Origin: Pseudomonadota bacterium
Lineage (GTDB): Bacteria > Pseudomonadota > Gammaproteobacteria > Steroidobacterales > Steroidobacteraceae
Assembly: GCA_023423065.1 (NCBI GenBank)
Contig: JAFAGC010000016.1
Location: 1 to 47,710 of the forward strand
DNA length: 47,710 nt
Direction: 5' to 3'
A model generated the notes under the pieces. That model was not told the DNA's origin, made no database searches, and saw nothing but the letters and a program-made list of their open reading frames with translations. Shown here one piece after another: positions 31,790 through 39,560 of the stretch; within the stretch, counting starts at the first letter, position 1; each line of letters begins with the position of its first letter. The position numbers and the translations under genes are program-made.

Positions 31790-32788
31790 CTACGGCGGCA
31801 GGACCGTCTTCCAGTCGTCCTTCATGCTGACGACGGTCCAGCCTTCCTTTTTCGCCTGGTCCAGCGCCGCGGAAAGTTTGCCGACCTTCGACTCGCGGTC
31901 GTAGGCGTATTCCCGTTCGCCGTCCGTGTGGTGAACGATCAGCGCGAAGCGCGCCCCCGGGCCCGCGGCGGTCCACTCGAGCATCTCGCGATCGCCGTCC
32001 GAATTGCCGAACGCCGCGATCGGGCGTCGCCCGATGAAGCGCTGGATGCCTGCAGGTTTGCCGGGCCCATCGTCGACGAATTCCACTTCGGCCATCTTGA
32101 GCAGCACGGGCTCCGTGCCGCGCAACTGGTACTTCTGCCTGCCGACGCTGCCGACCACCTGCTCGGGCGGGACGCCGTAGGTCTTCTCGGAGAAGGCGCG
32201 CATGAACTCCACACCGCCGCCCGACACGATGAAGGTCTTGAAACCGTTGGCGCGCAGGTACGCGAGCAGCTCGAGCATGGGCTGATAGGCGCAGCGGTCG
32301 TACGTGCGGCGGAACCGCGGGTGCTGGGCGGTGTGGATCCATTGCTTCACCGTGTTGTCGAAGGCATCGGTCGTCATGCCGGCGTGGGTCGCGGCCAATA
32401 TTTCCGCCAGCGCGTGTTCGCCGCCCGCGAGTGCGTCCTGGGGGCGGTTGTCGACGATCGACGCGAACGGTTCCTTCCGCTTCCAGTCCTCGTGCAGCGG
32501 CGCCTTGAGTTTCACCTGGTCGATCGCGAACGCGAGCTGCGTGTAGATAGGCTGCTCGACCCAGAGCGTGCCGTCGTTGTCGAAGGTCGCGATGCGTTCG
32601 GCGACGGGCACGAAATCCTTCGAGCCTACCCGGGTGACGCGCTCGACGAACGCGACGATGGCTTGCTTCGGCGCGGTGGCGTTCCAGGAGGGCAGCGGGT
32701 CGGGTTCCGCGGCGATGCCCGTCGGCGCCGCTAACATCAGCAGGACGCACGCGCAGACGTGAAAGACGATTCGGTAGTTAGTGTCCAT
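31790..32788 (-). CDS. Exported HAD-superfamily phosphatase-like protein
   Basis: 332 residues with a signal peptide (about 1-27, TGIAAEPD). HAD motif I is ATFDNDGTL with Asp70 and Asp72; motif II is TFIVSGGGVEFMRAF; motif IV is AFGNSDGDREML. The C-terminus HHTDGEREYAYDR and TVVSMKDDWKTVLPP is nearly shared with the cytoplasmic HAD at 29065-29982. This one should act in the periplasm. Substrate unknown. The ATG at 32788 starts a normal signal peptide. It is divergent from the DUF1214-sortase operon. Confidence 0.9.
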   Translation of the reverse strand: MDTNYRIVFHVCACVLLMLAAPTGIAAEPDPLPSWNATAPKQAIVAFVERVTRVGSKDFVPVAERIATFDNDGTLWVEQPIYTQLAFAIDQVKLKAPLHEDWKRKEPFASIVDNRPQDALAGGEHALAEILAATHAGMTTDAFDNTVKQWIHTAQHPRFRRTYDRCAYQPMLELLAYLRANGFKTFIVSGGGVEFMRAFSEKTYGVPPEQVVGSVGRQKYQLRGTEPVLLKMAEVEFVDDGPGKPAGIQRFIGRRPIAAFGNSDGDREMLEWTAAGPGARFALIVHHTDGEREYAYDRESKVGKLSAALDQAKKEGWTVVSMKDDWKTVLPP

Positions 32789-32888
32789 GGGTCGCGGTTC
32801 CTGGGGGCGGGCAGCACCGGGGAAGCGGCGGGCGCCGGCCTCGTGGGTCGTGATTGCTAGCTTTCCGGGCCGGCGGGTAGGCGCCGTA

Positions 32889-32904
32889 TGGGACGAAGGG
32901 CCCA
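32889..32904 (+). promoter_or_regulatory. CCTAGG-type element variant upstream of the DUF1214-sortase operon
   Basis: TGGGACGAAGGGCCCA is an inverted repeat (5 of 6 arm bases) around GAAG, followed by TTG, so the right half reads GGCCCATTG like the copy at 39391. It is 39 bp upstream of the DUF1214 start and points toward it. Confidence 0.4.
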
Positions 32905-32943
32905 TTGCCGCGCCGCGCCCAAAAGCCAAGATTTGCCCGAAAC

Positions 32944-33480
32944 ATGGACAGAACAGTCATGGAACGGGAACTGATCACGACCCAGGCATCGCGCGTTTCG
33001 CTGCTGGCGGGCCTGCAAGGCGCCCGCCCCGGGGCGCCGCTGTTCATGCGCTGCGACGCCGCGCGGCCGGTCTACGCGGATCGGCGCTGGGAGTGGGCGT
33101 TTTCTAGCATCGACTCGTGTTCCCTGTGGTCGATGCAGGACGATGGCGGCGAACTGCTCGACGGAGCCCAGTCGTACTGGCTGTCCCTGCCCGGCGGTGT
33201 GCCCGTCGGGCGCAGCTTCTCGATCGCGGCTTGCGACGGGCGCACCTGGCCGCTGGTGCGCACCGAGCTCAAGTATCCCGTGGGCGAATACACGCCTGAG
33301 AGCGATCCGGTCGTGGATGGGGTCGAGGTGTGTTTCGGCCCCAAGCGCCCGACCCGCCGTGGTGTGCGCTGGATCCGGACGGCTCCCGGCATCGGCTGGT
33401 TCGCCTTGCTGCGCTTCGTCAATCCGCTCGAGTCCTTCTTCGACAAGAGCTGGAAGCCGGGCGACCTGGTCGCGGAGTGA
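32944..33480 (+). CDS. DUF1214-domain protein without a DUF1254 partner domain
   Basis: 178 residues with no signal peptide. The C-terminal half matches the DUF1214 ending: GVEVCFGPKRPTRRGVRWIR, then GWFALLRFVNPLESFFDKSW and KPGDLVAE. The usual partner domain DUF1254 is absent and the N-terminus (about 1-80) is not recognised. Function is unknown. The start is uncertain between ATG 32944 and ATG 32959. The sortase gene begins 3 bp after its stop, so all three genes to 34795 form one operon. Confidence 0.75.
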   Translation: MDRTVMERELITTQASRVSLLAGLQGARPGAPLFMRCDAARPVYADRRWEWAFSSIDSCSLWSMQDDGGELLDGAQSYWLSLPGGVPVGRSFSIAACDGRTWPLVRTELKYPVGEYTPESDPVVDGVEVCFGPKRPTRRGVRWIRTAPGIGWFALLRFVNPLESFFDKSWKPGDLVAE

Positions 33481-33482
33481 AC

Positions 33483-34169
33483 GTGAAACACGGTCGCACC
33501 TCAATCGAGACTTTCGCCTGGATCGCGGGCGGCGCGCTGCTGATGGGCTATCTCGGACTGCGCCTGTGGACGGCGGAGGCCCACGCGGCCGGGATCGCGC
33601 AGATGCGCGCCGAGATGATCGTCGCCGAAGCGAACGTGGCCTCCTACCGGCCCGCCGATCAATCGCTGTGGTCCCACGAGCGTGTCGTCGCATATCAGAA
33701 CGCGCGCAGAGCGGATGGCAGACCCGAAGCGCTGTTGCGCATTCCTTCCGTCTCCCTCGAGGTGCCGGTCTACGGATCGGTGAGCGAGATCAATCTCAAT
33801 CGCGGCGCCGGACTCATCGATGGCGTGCAGCCGCTGATCCGGGGCGGCAATGCCGGCATCGCGGCGCATCGTGATGGATTCTTCCGCGCGCTGAAGGATC
33901 TCGCGGTCGATAGCGAGCTGTACGTCGATTTCCGTGGGGAGACGAAACGGTATCGCATCGTCGACCTGCGCATCGTCGCTCCCGAGGACAACAGCGTGCT
34001 CGCGCCCACGAGCGTGCCCACCGTCACGCTCGTGACATGTTACCCGTTCTATTTCGTCGGCTCGGCGCCACAGCGCTTCATCGTGCGCGCGGAACTCGAC
34101 GACGCCAGCCAGAGCAACAGTCCCCCCGAGGGTGAATCACTGCAGGTCAACAATTGGAGAAAGCCATGA
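33483..34169 (+). CDS. Class D-like sortase (cysteine transpeptidase) in a Gram-negative context
   Basis: 228 residues. One N-terminal membrane helix (about 11-30) anchors a periplasmic domain. Catalytic residues are all visible: His129 in GIAAHRDGFF, Cys186 in TLVTCYPFYF and Arg198 in APQRFIVRA. LLRIPSVSLEVPVYG and APTSVPTVTLVTC are typical sortase strands. Sortases cut LPXTG-like signals and join the protein to an amine acceptor. The GTG at 33483 follows GGAG by 5 bp. Its stop overlaps the start of the LPRTAG-bearing gene by 4 bp, which names the likely substrate. In Gram-negative cells the acceptor is not established. Confidence 0.92.
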   Translation: MKHGRTSIETFAWIAGGALLMGYLGLRLWTAEAHAAGIAQMRAEMIVAEANVASYRPADQSLWSHERVVAYQNARRADGRPEALLRIPSVSLEVPVYGSVSEINLNRGAGLIDGVQPLIRGGNAGIAAHRDGFFRALKDLAVDSELYVDFRGETKRYRIVDLRIVAPEDNSVLAPTSVPTVTLVTCYPFYFVGSAPQRFIVRAELDDASQSNSPPEGESLQVNNWRKP

Positions 34170-34795
34170 AACTTCACGCCACGTCGATCGCGGCCGTACT
34201 CGCCCTCGCGGTGGGCGGCGGCGCACTTGCCCAGGAAGGCTCGCTCGCCAAGGCATTCACCGCCAACAATGCGGAAAACTGCACGCAGATAGTCTGGTCG
34301 CAGGAGACGCTCGAAAGATTTCCGCGCATCGCGGTCGCCTGCCGCGAAGTCGTGAAGAAGGATGGCCGGGCCTTCGTGAAGTTTGAAGGTGAAGTTACGC
34401 GGGTGGGGCGTCGCGGCGAGGAACTGGACGTCAGGTTCCAGCGCGGCACCGATCCACTCACGCTGCGCCCGCCCGAGGGTATGGAGGTCGAGATCGATGG
34501 GCGCAAGACGCCCGTCGCGCGGCTGAGTCCCGGCGACAAGCTGACCTTCTATGTGCCCGAGGATCGGCTCGCGGCGAACTTCTACACGGAGGACGCGCCG
34601 ACGGCGCAGCCGGTCGCGGTGGCCGTCATCGTTCCCGTCCGCAGCGCGCCGGTAGAACAGGTGGCGCAGACCAGTGACGATTATTCGGATCTGCCGCGCA
34701 CCGCGGGTCCCGTGCCATTCCTCGGTCTGCTGGGCTCGGCGCTGATCGCGCTCGGCGCCGGCCTCACCGCCCGCCGCTGGATGCGTCGCAGCTAG
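34166..34795 (+). CDS. Sortase substrate with C-terminal LPRTAG sorting signal
   Basis: 209 residues. A signal peptide (about 1-22, GGALAQEG) leads to a small soluble domain (about 23-150) with two cysteines (Cys39, Cys59) and a β-rich part (FEGEVTRVGRRGEELDVRF, VEIDGRKTPVARLSPGDKL). The C-terminus has the three-part sorting signal: LPRTAG at 176-181, a hydrophobic helix at about 184-201, and the basic tail RRWMRRS. Both cysteines could form a disulfide. The ATG overlaps the sortase stop by 4 bp (ATGA) and has GGAGA upstream. Cleavage between Thr and Ala is predicted. The function of the mature domain is unknown. Confidence 0.88.
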   Translation: MKLHATSIAAVLALAVGGGALAQEGSLAKAFTANNAENCTQIVWSQETLERFPRIAVACREVVKKDGRAFVKFEGEVTRVGRRGEELDVRFQRGTDPLTLRPPEGMEVEIDGRKTPVARLSPGDKLTFYVPEDRLAANFYTEDAPTAQPVAVAVIVPVRSAPVEQVAQTSDDYSDLPRTAGPVPFLGLLGSALIALGAGLTARRWMRRS

Positions 34796-35004
34796 TTAGT
34801 TGCCCCGTCCGCGTGCCGCCGTTCCCCGGAAAGCGAGGCTGGGGTTCGGCGGTGCGCGGACTCTCCCGGCGCCGCGGAATCGATTGTTAGCCGCAGCCCT
34901 CGCGGCCTTCCACTGCCCACCCACGGATCGCGCCGCGCATTGCACCGCGATGGGGCGAATCGTCGCAGGTGCGCTGCACCGCGCAATGCGGCAATCTTCG
35001 GCCG

Positions 35005-36156
35005 ATGGGCGGACCAAACAACGGTGGCAGATCGAGCAGCTACCAGGCATTGCGGGAATCGGAGGAGCTGCATCGGGCGACACTCGGCAGCATCTCCGAC
35101 GCCGTGTTCATGACGGACGAGCGGGGCGTCTTCACCTACGTCTGTCCCAACGTCGACGTGATCTTCGGCTATACGCCCGACGAGGTGCGCGCGATGCGCA
35201 GCATCGATCGCCTGCTCGGCGGTCCATTGTGCGATCACGATGAACTCGTCCGACGCGGCGAGATCCGCAACCTCGAGCGCGAGGTCGTGTCCCGGACGGG
35301 CGAACCACGAGTCGTGCTGATCCACATGAAGCACGTTTCGATCCAGGGCGGCGTAATGTTATGTACCTGCCGCGACGTGACCGAGCTCAAGCAGGCGGAG
35401 CGCGAGCTCGCGGTCACGCGCCAGCAACTCGTGCATGCGGGACGGCTCGCTCTGCTCGGCGAACTCACGGCGATGATCGTCCACGAGGTCAAGCAGCCGC
35501 TGGCCGCGATCTTCGCCAATGTGAGCGCGGCGACGATGACCCTCGAACGCGGCGCCAAGCTCGATTCCGTCGAGCTCAGGTCCATCCTCGACGACATCCA
35601 GCAAGCGAGTTCCGCCGCGGCCGACATCATCGACCGGCTGCGAGCGCTCGCGAAGCAGCGTCCGCGCGAGCATGTGCCGCTGGATCTCAACGACATCGCA
35701 CGCGACACGGTGCGCATGCTCGCGGCCGAGGCGCGCCGCCGGGGCGTCGCACTGCGCGAAGACCTGTGTGCCGGGACACTCGATCTGGCCGGCGATCGTG
35801 TTTCACTGCAGCAACTGGTCACGAACCTGATCGCGAACGCACTCGACGCGACCGAAGGTTTGGACGGAGGCAATCGCCAGGTCGTCCTCCGCACGGCGCT
35901 GGATGCCGGCGCGCCGGTGCTCGCCGTCGCCGACAACGGTCGCGGCATCGCGCCCGAGCATTTGCCGAAGTTGTTTGACGCGTTCTTCACGACGCGTAAT
36001 GACGGAGTCGGGCTCGGTCTCGCGATCGCGCGATCGATCGCGGAAGAGCACGGAGGCCGCCTCACCGCTGTCAACAATCCTGATCGCGGTGCCACATTCC
36101 GTTTCGTCATCGCGCCTGAACGTAGGCTGAATCCGCAGGCGTCACCGAACATGTGA
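35005..36156 (+). CDS. PAS-domain histidine kinase (soluble, orphan)
   Basis: 383 residues with no membrane segment. A PAS domain (about 20-130) has AVFMTDERGVFTYVCPNVDV. The HisKA domain has His160 in IVHEVKQPLAAIFANVSAAT; the HATPase has NLIANALDATEG, ADNGRGIAPEHL and VGLGLAIARSIAEEH. No response regulator gene is adjacent. Its H-box resembles those of the other two kinases here (HE-x-x-QPL), so they may feed a shared regulator. The ATG at 35005 was preferred to a GTG at 34969, which would add an unrelated leader. The 209-bp gap before it shows no other gene. Confidence 0.9.
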   Translation: MGGPNNGGRSSSYQALRESEELHRATLGSISDAVFMTDERGVFTYVCPNVDVIFGYTPDEVRAMRSIDRLLGGPLCDHDELVRRGEIRNLEREVVSRTGEPRVVLIHMKHVSIQGGVMLCTCRDVTELKQAERELAVTRQQLVHAGRLALLGELTAMIVHEVKQPLAAIFANVSAATMTLERGAKLDSVELRSILDDIQQASSAAADIIDRLRALAKQRPREHVPLDLNDIARDTVRMLAAEARRRGVALREDLCAGTLDLAGDRVSLQQLVTNLIANALDATEGLDGGNRQVVLRTALDAGAPVLAVADNGRGIAPEHLPKLFDAFFTTRNDGVGLGLAIARSIAEEHGGRLTAVNNPDRGATFRFVIAPERRLNPQASPNM

Positions 36157-36167
36157 GCGCCAAGTTG

Positions 36168-36188
36168 CGCATTTGTCTCACAAATGCG
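36168..36188. repeat. Perfect 9-bp-arm inverted repeat between two kinase genes
   Basis: CGCATTTGT, CTC and ACAAATGCG make a perfect 9-bp stem with a 3-nt centre, 12 bp after the PAS kinase stop. No T-run follows, so it may be an operator for the next gene or a transcription terminator. Confidence 0.55.
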
Positions 36189-36323
36189 GCTTGACGGAGG
36201 CATGCACGAAAGGCTCATTAACTTTCTTCGCGCCTCCGTGTATTTCTGATGGCGAATCAATCCTACAATGACCGCGCGCGTCGGTTCGCGCCAGATCACT
36301 GGTCCGGATCACGAGGAGGCGAC

Positions 36324-37883
36324 GTGTTTAGGGAACACGCATACCTTTTTTCTGCACTTCCTCCTACACCTGCCCAGCAACGTTTCGTCCGGACGTTCCT
36401 GGTCTTGCTGGTCGTTTCATTCGTCCTCGTTCTGCCGTTTCGCGACGTGCAGTGGGGACAGGCTGATGCGTTCGTCCCGATCGTCAGTACGCTGTTGTTC
36501 CTGATCGATCTCATCACGGCGGTCCTGCTGCTTTCGCAGGTCGGCATCACGCAGTCGCGCGCACTGCTGGTGCTGGCATGCGGGTTCCTATTCACGGCGT
36601 GCATCATCGTTCCGCATCTGCTGACTTTTCCGGGCGCGTTCTCCGAGGCGGGCTTGTTCGGTGGGCAGTCGGGAACATCCGCGTGGCTCTACGGGCTCTG
36701 GCACCTCGCGGTGCCCGGCGCGACGATCGCCTACGCGCTGCTGCGTAATGGATTCAACCGTGAGCCCATCGCTCCGGCTGCCGTGCGCTCGACGGTCCTG
36801 CGGTACGGAATCGCAACGGTGCTGCTCGTCGTCATGACCTGGGCGGTGTTGTTGGCGGGAAATTTGCTGCCGAATTTTTTCGTCGACGCGGTGCGGCTGA
36901 ATTCCGACGTTGCGCACGGCGTCGCGTTGCTGGTCGTGGCCGTGAGCGCGGTCGCGATCTTCGCCGTGGGGCGCGGCCGCGGAACCATGATCGATACGTG
37001 GCTCATGGTCGTGATCGCCGGATGGGTCGTCGAAATCATCCTGCTCGCATCTTCGGAAGCCCGCTTCTCGGTTGCGTGGTATGTCGGCCGGCTGATCGGG
37101 CTGGCCGCCTCGAGCCTGATGCTGGCGCTGCTGATCGCGGAATCGACGAAAACCTATTCGCGGCTCGCGATCGCGGCCGCCGGACGCGCTCGCGATCGCG
37201 AGGGCAAGCGCATGACGCTCGAAGTGTTGATCGAATCCATCGCGCACGAGCTGCACCAGCCGCTGAGCGCGGTGATCGTGAACGGAGATGCCGCATTGCG
37301 CATTCTCGAGAAGGATCCGGCCGACATCGCGGAAGTCCGTGCGGCGCTCGAGGACATCTCGAACGAGGGACATCGCGCCGGCCAGATCATCGACTCGATG
37401 CGACAGGTGCTCGCCGCCTCGCACGACCCGGCGCCCGTGTCGGTCCCGGATCTGGTGAATGAATCGCTGCTGCTGTTGCACTCCGAGCTCGAGGCGCATC
37501 ACGTCTCGTTGCAGCTCGAAGCGGACCCGAATCTTCCCGCCGTTACGGTCGATCGCGGCCGGCTGCTGCAAGTGCTCGTGAACCTCGAGATGAACGCGCT
37601 CGAGTCGATGCAGGCGGTCACGAATCGTGCGCGCAAATTGCGCGTGCGCTCGATGCGCAATGGTCCGTCCGGTGTCGCGATCAGCGTGGAGGATTCGGGC
37701 ACGGGGATACTTCCCGAACACATGTCGCGGATCTTCGAGCCGTTCTTCAGCACGAAGCCGCGCGGTGTCGGGCTCGGGCTCGCGATCTGCCGCGCGATTG
37801 TGGATGCGCACGGAGGCAAGATCTTCCTGGCATCGGGAAGCGCCGGAGGATCCGCGTTCCGCGTGGTGCTGCCCTCGACCTGA
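36324..37883 (+). CDS. MASE4 membrane histidine kinase (orphan)
   Basis: 519 residues. The N-terminal membrane part (about 20-280, multiple helices including RTFLVLLVVSFVLVLPF, IVSTLLFLIDLITAVLL and LYGLWHLAVPGATIAYALL) fits the MASE4 sensor family. A HisKA domain with His308 in SIAHELHQPLSAVIVNGDAA and an HATPase with NLEMNALESM, EDSGTGILPEHM and VGLGLAICRAIVDAH follow. The GTG at 36324 is preceded by GAGGAGG at ideal distance; the ATG at 36249, also in frame, has none. No cognate regulator is adjacent. The signal is unknown. Confidence 0.9.
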   Translation: MFREHAYLFSALPPTPAQQRFVRTFLVLLVVSFVLVLPFRDVQWGQADAFVPIVSTLLFLIDLITAVLLLSQVGITQSRALLVLACGFLFTACIIVPHLLTFPGAFSEAGLFGGQSGTSAWLYGLWHLAVPGATIAYALLRNGFNREPIAPAAVRSTVLRYGIATVLLVVMTWAVLLAGNLLPNFFVDAVRLNSDVAHGVALLVVAVSAVAIFAVGRGRGTMIDTWLMVVIAGWVVEIILLASSEARFSVAWYVGRLIGLAASSLMLALLIAESTKTYSRLAIAAAGRARDREGKRMTLEVLIESIAHELHQPLSAVIVNGDAALRILEKDPADIAEVRAALEDISNEGHRAGQIIDSMRQVLAASHDPAPVSVPDLVNESLLLLHSELEAHHVSLQLEADPNLPAVTVDRGRLLQVLVNLEMNALESMQAVTNRARKLRVRSMRNGPSGVAISVEDSGTGILPEHMSRIFEPFFSTKPRGVGLGLAICRAIVDAHGGKIFLASGSAGGSAFRVVLPST

Positions 37884-37901
37884 GGACAATTGGTCCGATT
37901 G
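37884..37901 (+). promoter_or_regulatory. CCTAGG-type element, copy 1 upstream of DUF2780 gene
   Basis: GGACAATTGGTCCGATTG keeps both half-sites and the full GATTG tail, with one extra base in the centre. It begins right after the MASE4 kinase stop codon, 76 bp before the DUF2780 start. Confidence 0.5.
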
Positions 37902-37915
37902 CCCACGCCGGTGCC

Positions 37916-37927
37916 GGACCTAGGATC
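37916..37927 (+). promoter_or_regulatory. CCTAGG-type element, copy 2 upstream of DUF2780 gene
   Basis: GGACCTAGGATC keeps the left arm and CCTAGG centre with two right-arm changes. It is 49 bp before the DUF2780 start, the usual distance. GTAGTTAG follows at 37956, about where a -10 region could lie. Confidence 0.55.
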
Positions 37928-37976
37928 GTTCGTACGAGCGGCGACCCACACCGCCGTAGTTAGCCAGGAGGCCGTC

Positions 37977-38405
37977 ATGACCATGACGCGAGCGCGTGCA
38001 ATTCCATCGATGCTGTTGCTGGCGATGTTGCTGGCCTTGCCTCGGCTGGTCGATGCACAGCCGACGAACCCGCTGCTCGAGGCCTTGTCCACGCAACTCG
38101 GCATATCGACCACGCAGGCGGGGCGTGGGGTGGGCGCGGTTCTCGCGATGGCGCGCGGGTTTCTCACTGAACAGGACTACCGGGTGATCGCGGCGGCGGT
38201 GCCGGATGCCGATCAGCTCGCGAAAGCCGCGGCGGAGCAGGGTGTCGTGACGCGGCCGATCGACGACAAGGACGATCTCGCGGCCGTGTTCGACCGGATC
38301 GGCATTCCGGCCGATGCGGCGGCGAAGTTCGTGCCGGTGATGCGCTCGTGGCTCGTCGACCAGGGTGCGCCGGATGCGGGCGACCTGGTCGCGCGCGTGA
38401 TGTGA
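37977..38405 (+). CDS. DUF2780 exported protein
   Basis: 142 residues with a signal peptide (about 1-27, LVDAQPTN). The body LLEALSTQLGISTTQAGRGV, VLAMARGFLTEQDYRVIAAA and VPDADQLAKAA fits DUF2780, a small helical family of unknown function. AGGAG precedes the ATG by 7 bp. It has two upstream CCTAGG-type elements and converges with the transporter-like gene at 38414 (8 bp between stops). Confidence 0.85.
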   Translation: MTMTRARAIPSMLLLAMLLALPRLVDAQPTNPLLEALSTQLGISTTQAGRGVGAVLAMARGFLTEQDYRVIAAAVPDADQLAKAAAEQGVVTRPIDDKDDLAAVFDRIGIPADAAAKFVPVMRSWLVDQGAPDAGDLVARVM

Positions 38406-38413
38406 CTGGCTAA

Positions 38414-39346
38414 CTACCGGGCGGCCGCCGCATCGGCCCACGCGTAGGTCCAGAACACACCCCAGCTGTCGAAGTCGCTGCCGATGCGCGTCGAGACGCC
38501 GTCGCTCCACACGAGCTTCAGGGACTGCCGCGCCGTGAGCGGCAGGGAAAGAGTGAGGCCGAGGCGCGTGTTCGACTGCCGGTCGAGTCGCGGGACGCCG
38601 TCGAGCGTCGTGGCGCCCCCGTCGTACCAGGTCGAATCGAACGCGAGCCACAGGCGCGGTCGGAACGTGTAGCTGATGTGCGCCTGCAGGTTGTGCAGCG
38701 GGTCCTGCTCGCGCAGCTGGCCGCCGAAGTAGTTGCCGTTGTCGGTGAAGATCCAGATGCCCGCGTAACCCTCGAAGACCCATTTGCCGTACGGAAACGC
38801 GAATCCGATCTCGGGCTTCACGGCCCAGCGATGCGTCCCGATGTTGATGAGCCGGCCGGGATCGTATTGTCCGGTCGGCATGGCGACCGTCATGCTCGCG
38901 CCGAACGTCGTACCCGGTTTCTCACGCGCGAAGTCGGCGGGACCGCGCGCCGGCGACCCGTACAGATTCACCGCGAAGCGCACGCGCGTGTCGCCCAGGC
39001 CCGTCCGGTCGACGTGACCGCGCGTGGTGCCGAATACGAGGCCCGTGACGTGGGCGTTCACGTAGGGCACGGCGATCGCGAGACTGGACGAGCGGCCCAG
39101 GAAATCGAAAGTCCGCGCGTATCCGACGACCGCGGCGTCGATTTCCGCCTCGATATCCGTAATCGGCGCGCTCGGATCGGGGAGCACTTCGCCCGTGGAA
39201 CGCGCGTAGCCGGCCACGGCCAGGTTGAGCCCCGTCGGGGCCGCGGCATACGAGCGCGGTTCCAGCTCCTGTGCGACGGAATCGCGAGCGATGAGCCCGA
39301 GTGAGAGCGCCAGGAATGCGGCGTGGCAGGGCGCGGGGACTCGCAT
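38414..39346 (-). CDS. MetA-type outer-membrane transporter-like protein
   Basis: 310 residues with a signal peptide (about 1-25, RDSVAQELE). Typical text of the 'transporter / phenol degradation meta-pathway' outer-membrane family is seen: ELEPRSYAAAPTGLNLAVAG, NLYGSPARGPADFA, VAMPTGQYDPGRLINIGTHR, WAVKPEIGFAFPYGKWVFEG and LWLAFDSTWYDGGATTLDG. It is probably a β-barrel channel for small hydrophobic compounds; the substrate is unknown. The ATG at 39346 gives the signal peptide. A minus-strand CCTAGG-type element is 45 bp upstream, and hdeD is divergent. Confidence 0.85.
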   Translation of the reverse strand: MRVPAPCHAAFLALSLGLIARDSVAQELEPRSYAAAPTGLNLAVAGYARSTGEVLPDPSAPITDIEAEIDAAVVGYARTFDFLGRSSSLAIAVPYVNAHVTGLVFGTTRGHVDRTGLGDTRVRFAVNLYGSPARGPADFAREKPGTTFGASMTVAMPTGQYDPGRLINIGTHRWAVKPEIGFAFPYGKWVFEGYAGIWIFTDNGNYFGGQLREQDPLHNLQAHISYTFRPRLWLAFDSTWYDGGATTLDGVPRLDRQSNTRLGLTLSLPLTARQSLKLVWSDGVSTRIGSDFDSWGVFWTYAWADAAAAR

Positions 39347-39390
39347 CGCGGTGAGCCTGCGACGCGCGCGTAAGGGCGTATATCGCCCAA

Positions 39391-39405
39391 TGGGCCTAGG
39401 ACTGC
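39391..39405 (-). promoter_or_regulatory. CCTAGG-type element upstream of the transporter-like gene
   Basis: Minus-strand GCAGTCCTAGGCCCATTGGG: CCTAGG centre and CCCATTG tail, pointing to the 39346 start 45 bp away. ATATACG follows downstream and could be a -10 region. Confidence 0.55.
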
Positions 39406-39428
39406 GATGCCTGGGGAGTGGGGCATAC

Positions 39429-39449
39429 GGGGAAAGTCCAATGCCCACG
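39429..39449 (+). promoter_or_regulatory. Divergent motif copy facing hdeD
   Basis: Plus-strand GAAAGTCCAATGCCCACG shares GTCC-R-AT-GCCCACG with the copy at 37884 but lacks CCTAGG. It is 112 bp upstream of hdeD. A weaker copy. Confidence 0.35.
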
Positions 39450-39560
39450 CGCGCCGCCCGGGACTAGCGTGATCGCAGGCGATCATCCGGACTCCGAGGT
39501 GCCAGCGGTCAGTTCCTCGCTCGCCGGCCTCGGAGCCCGCTTCAATCGGGAGTAACTACC

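Noticed and set aside
36296..36309. CACTGGTCCGGATC as another copy of the box, upstream of the MASE4 kinase
   Set aside because: Only one half-site is kept and it is too close to the ribosome-binding site.
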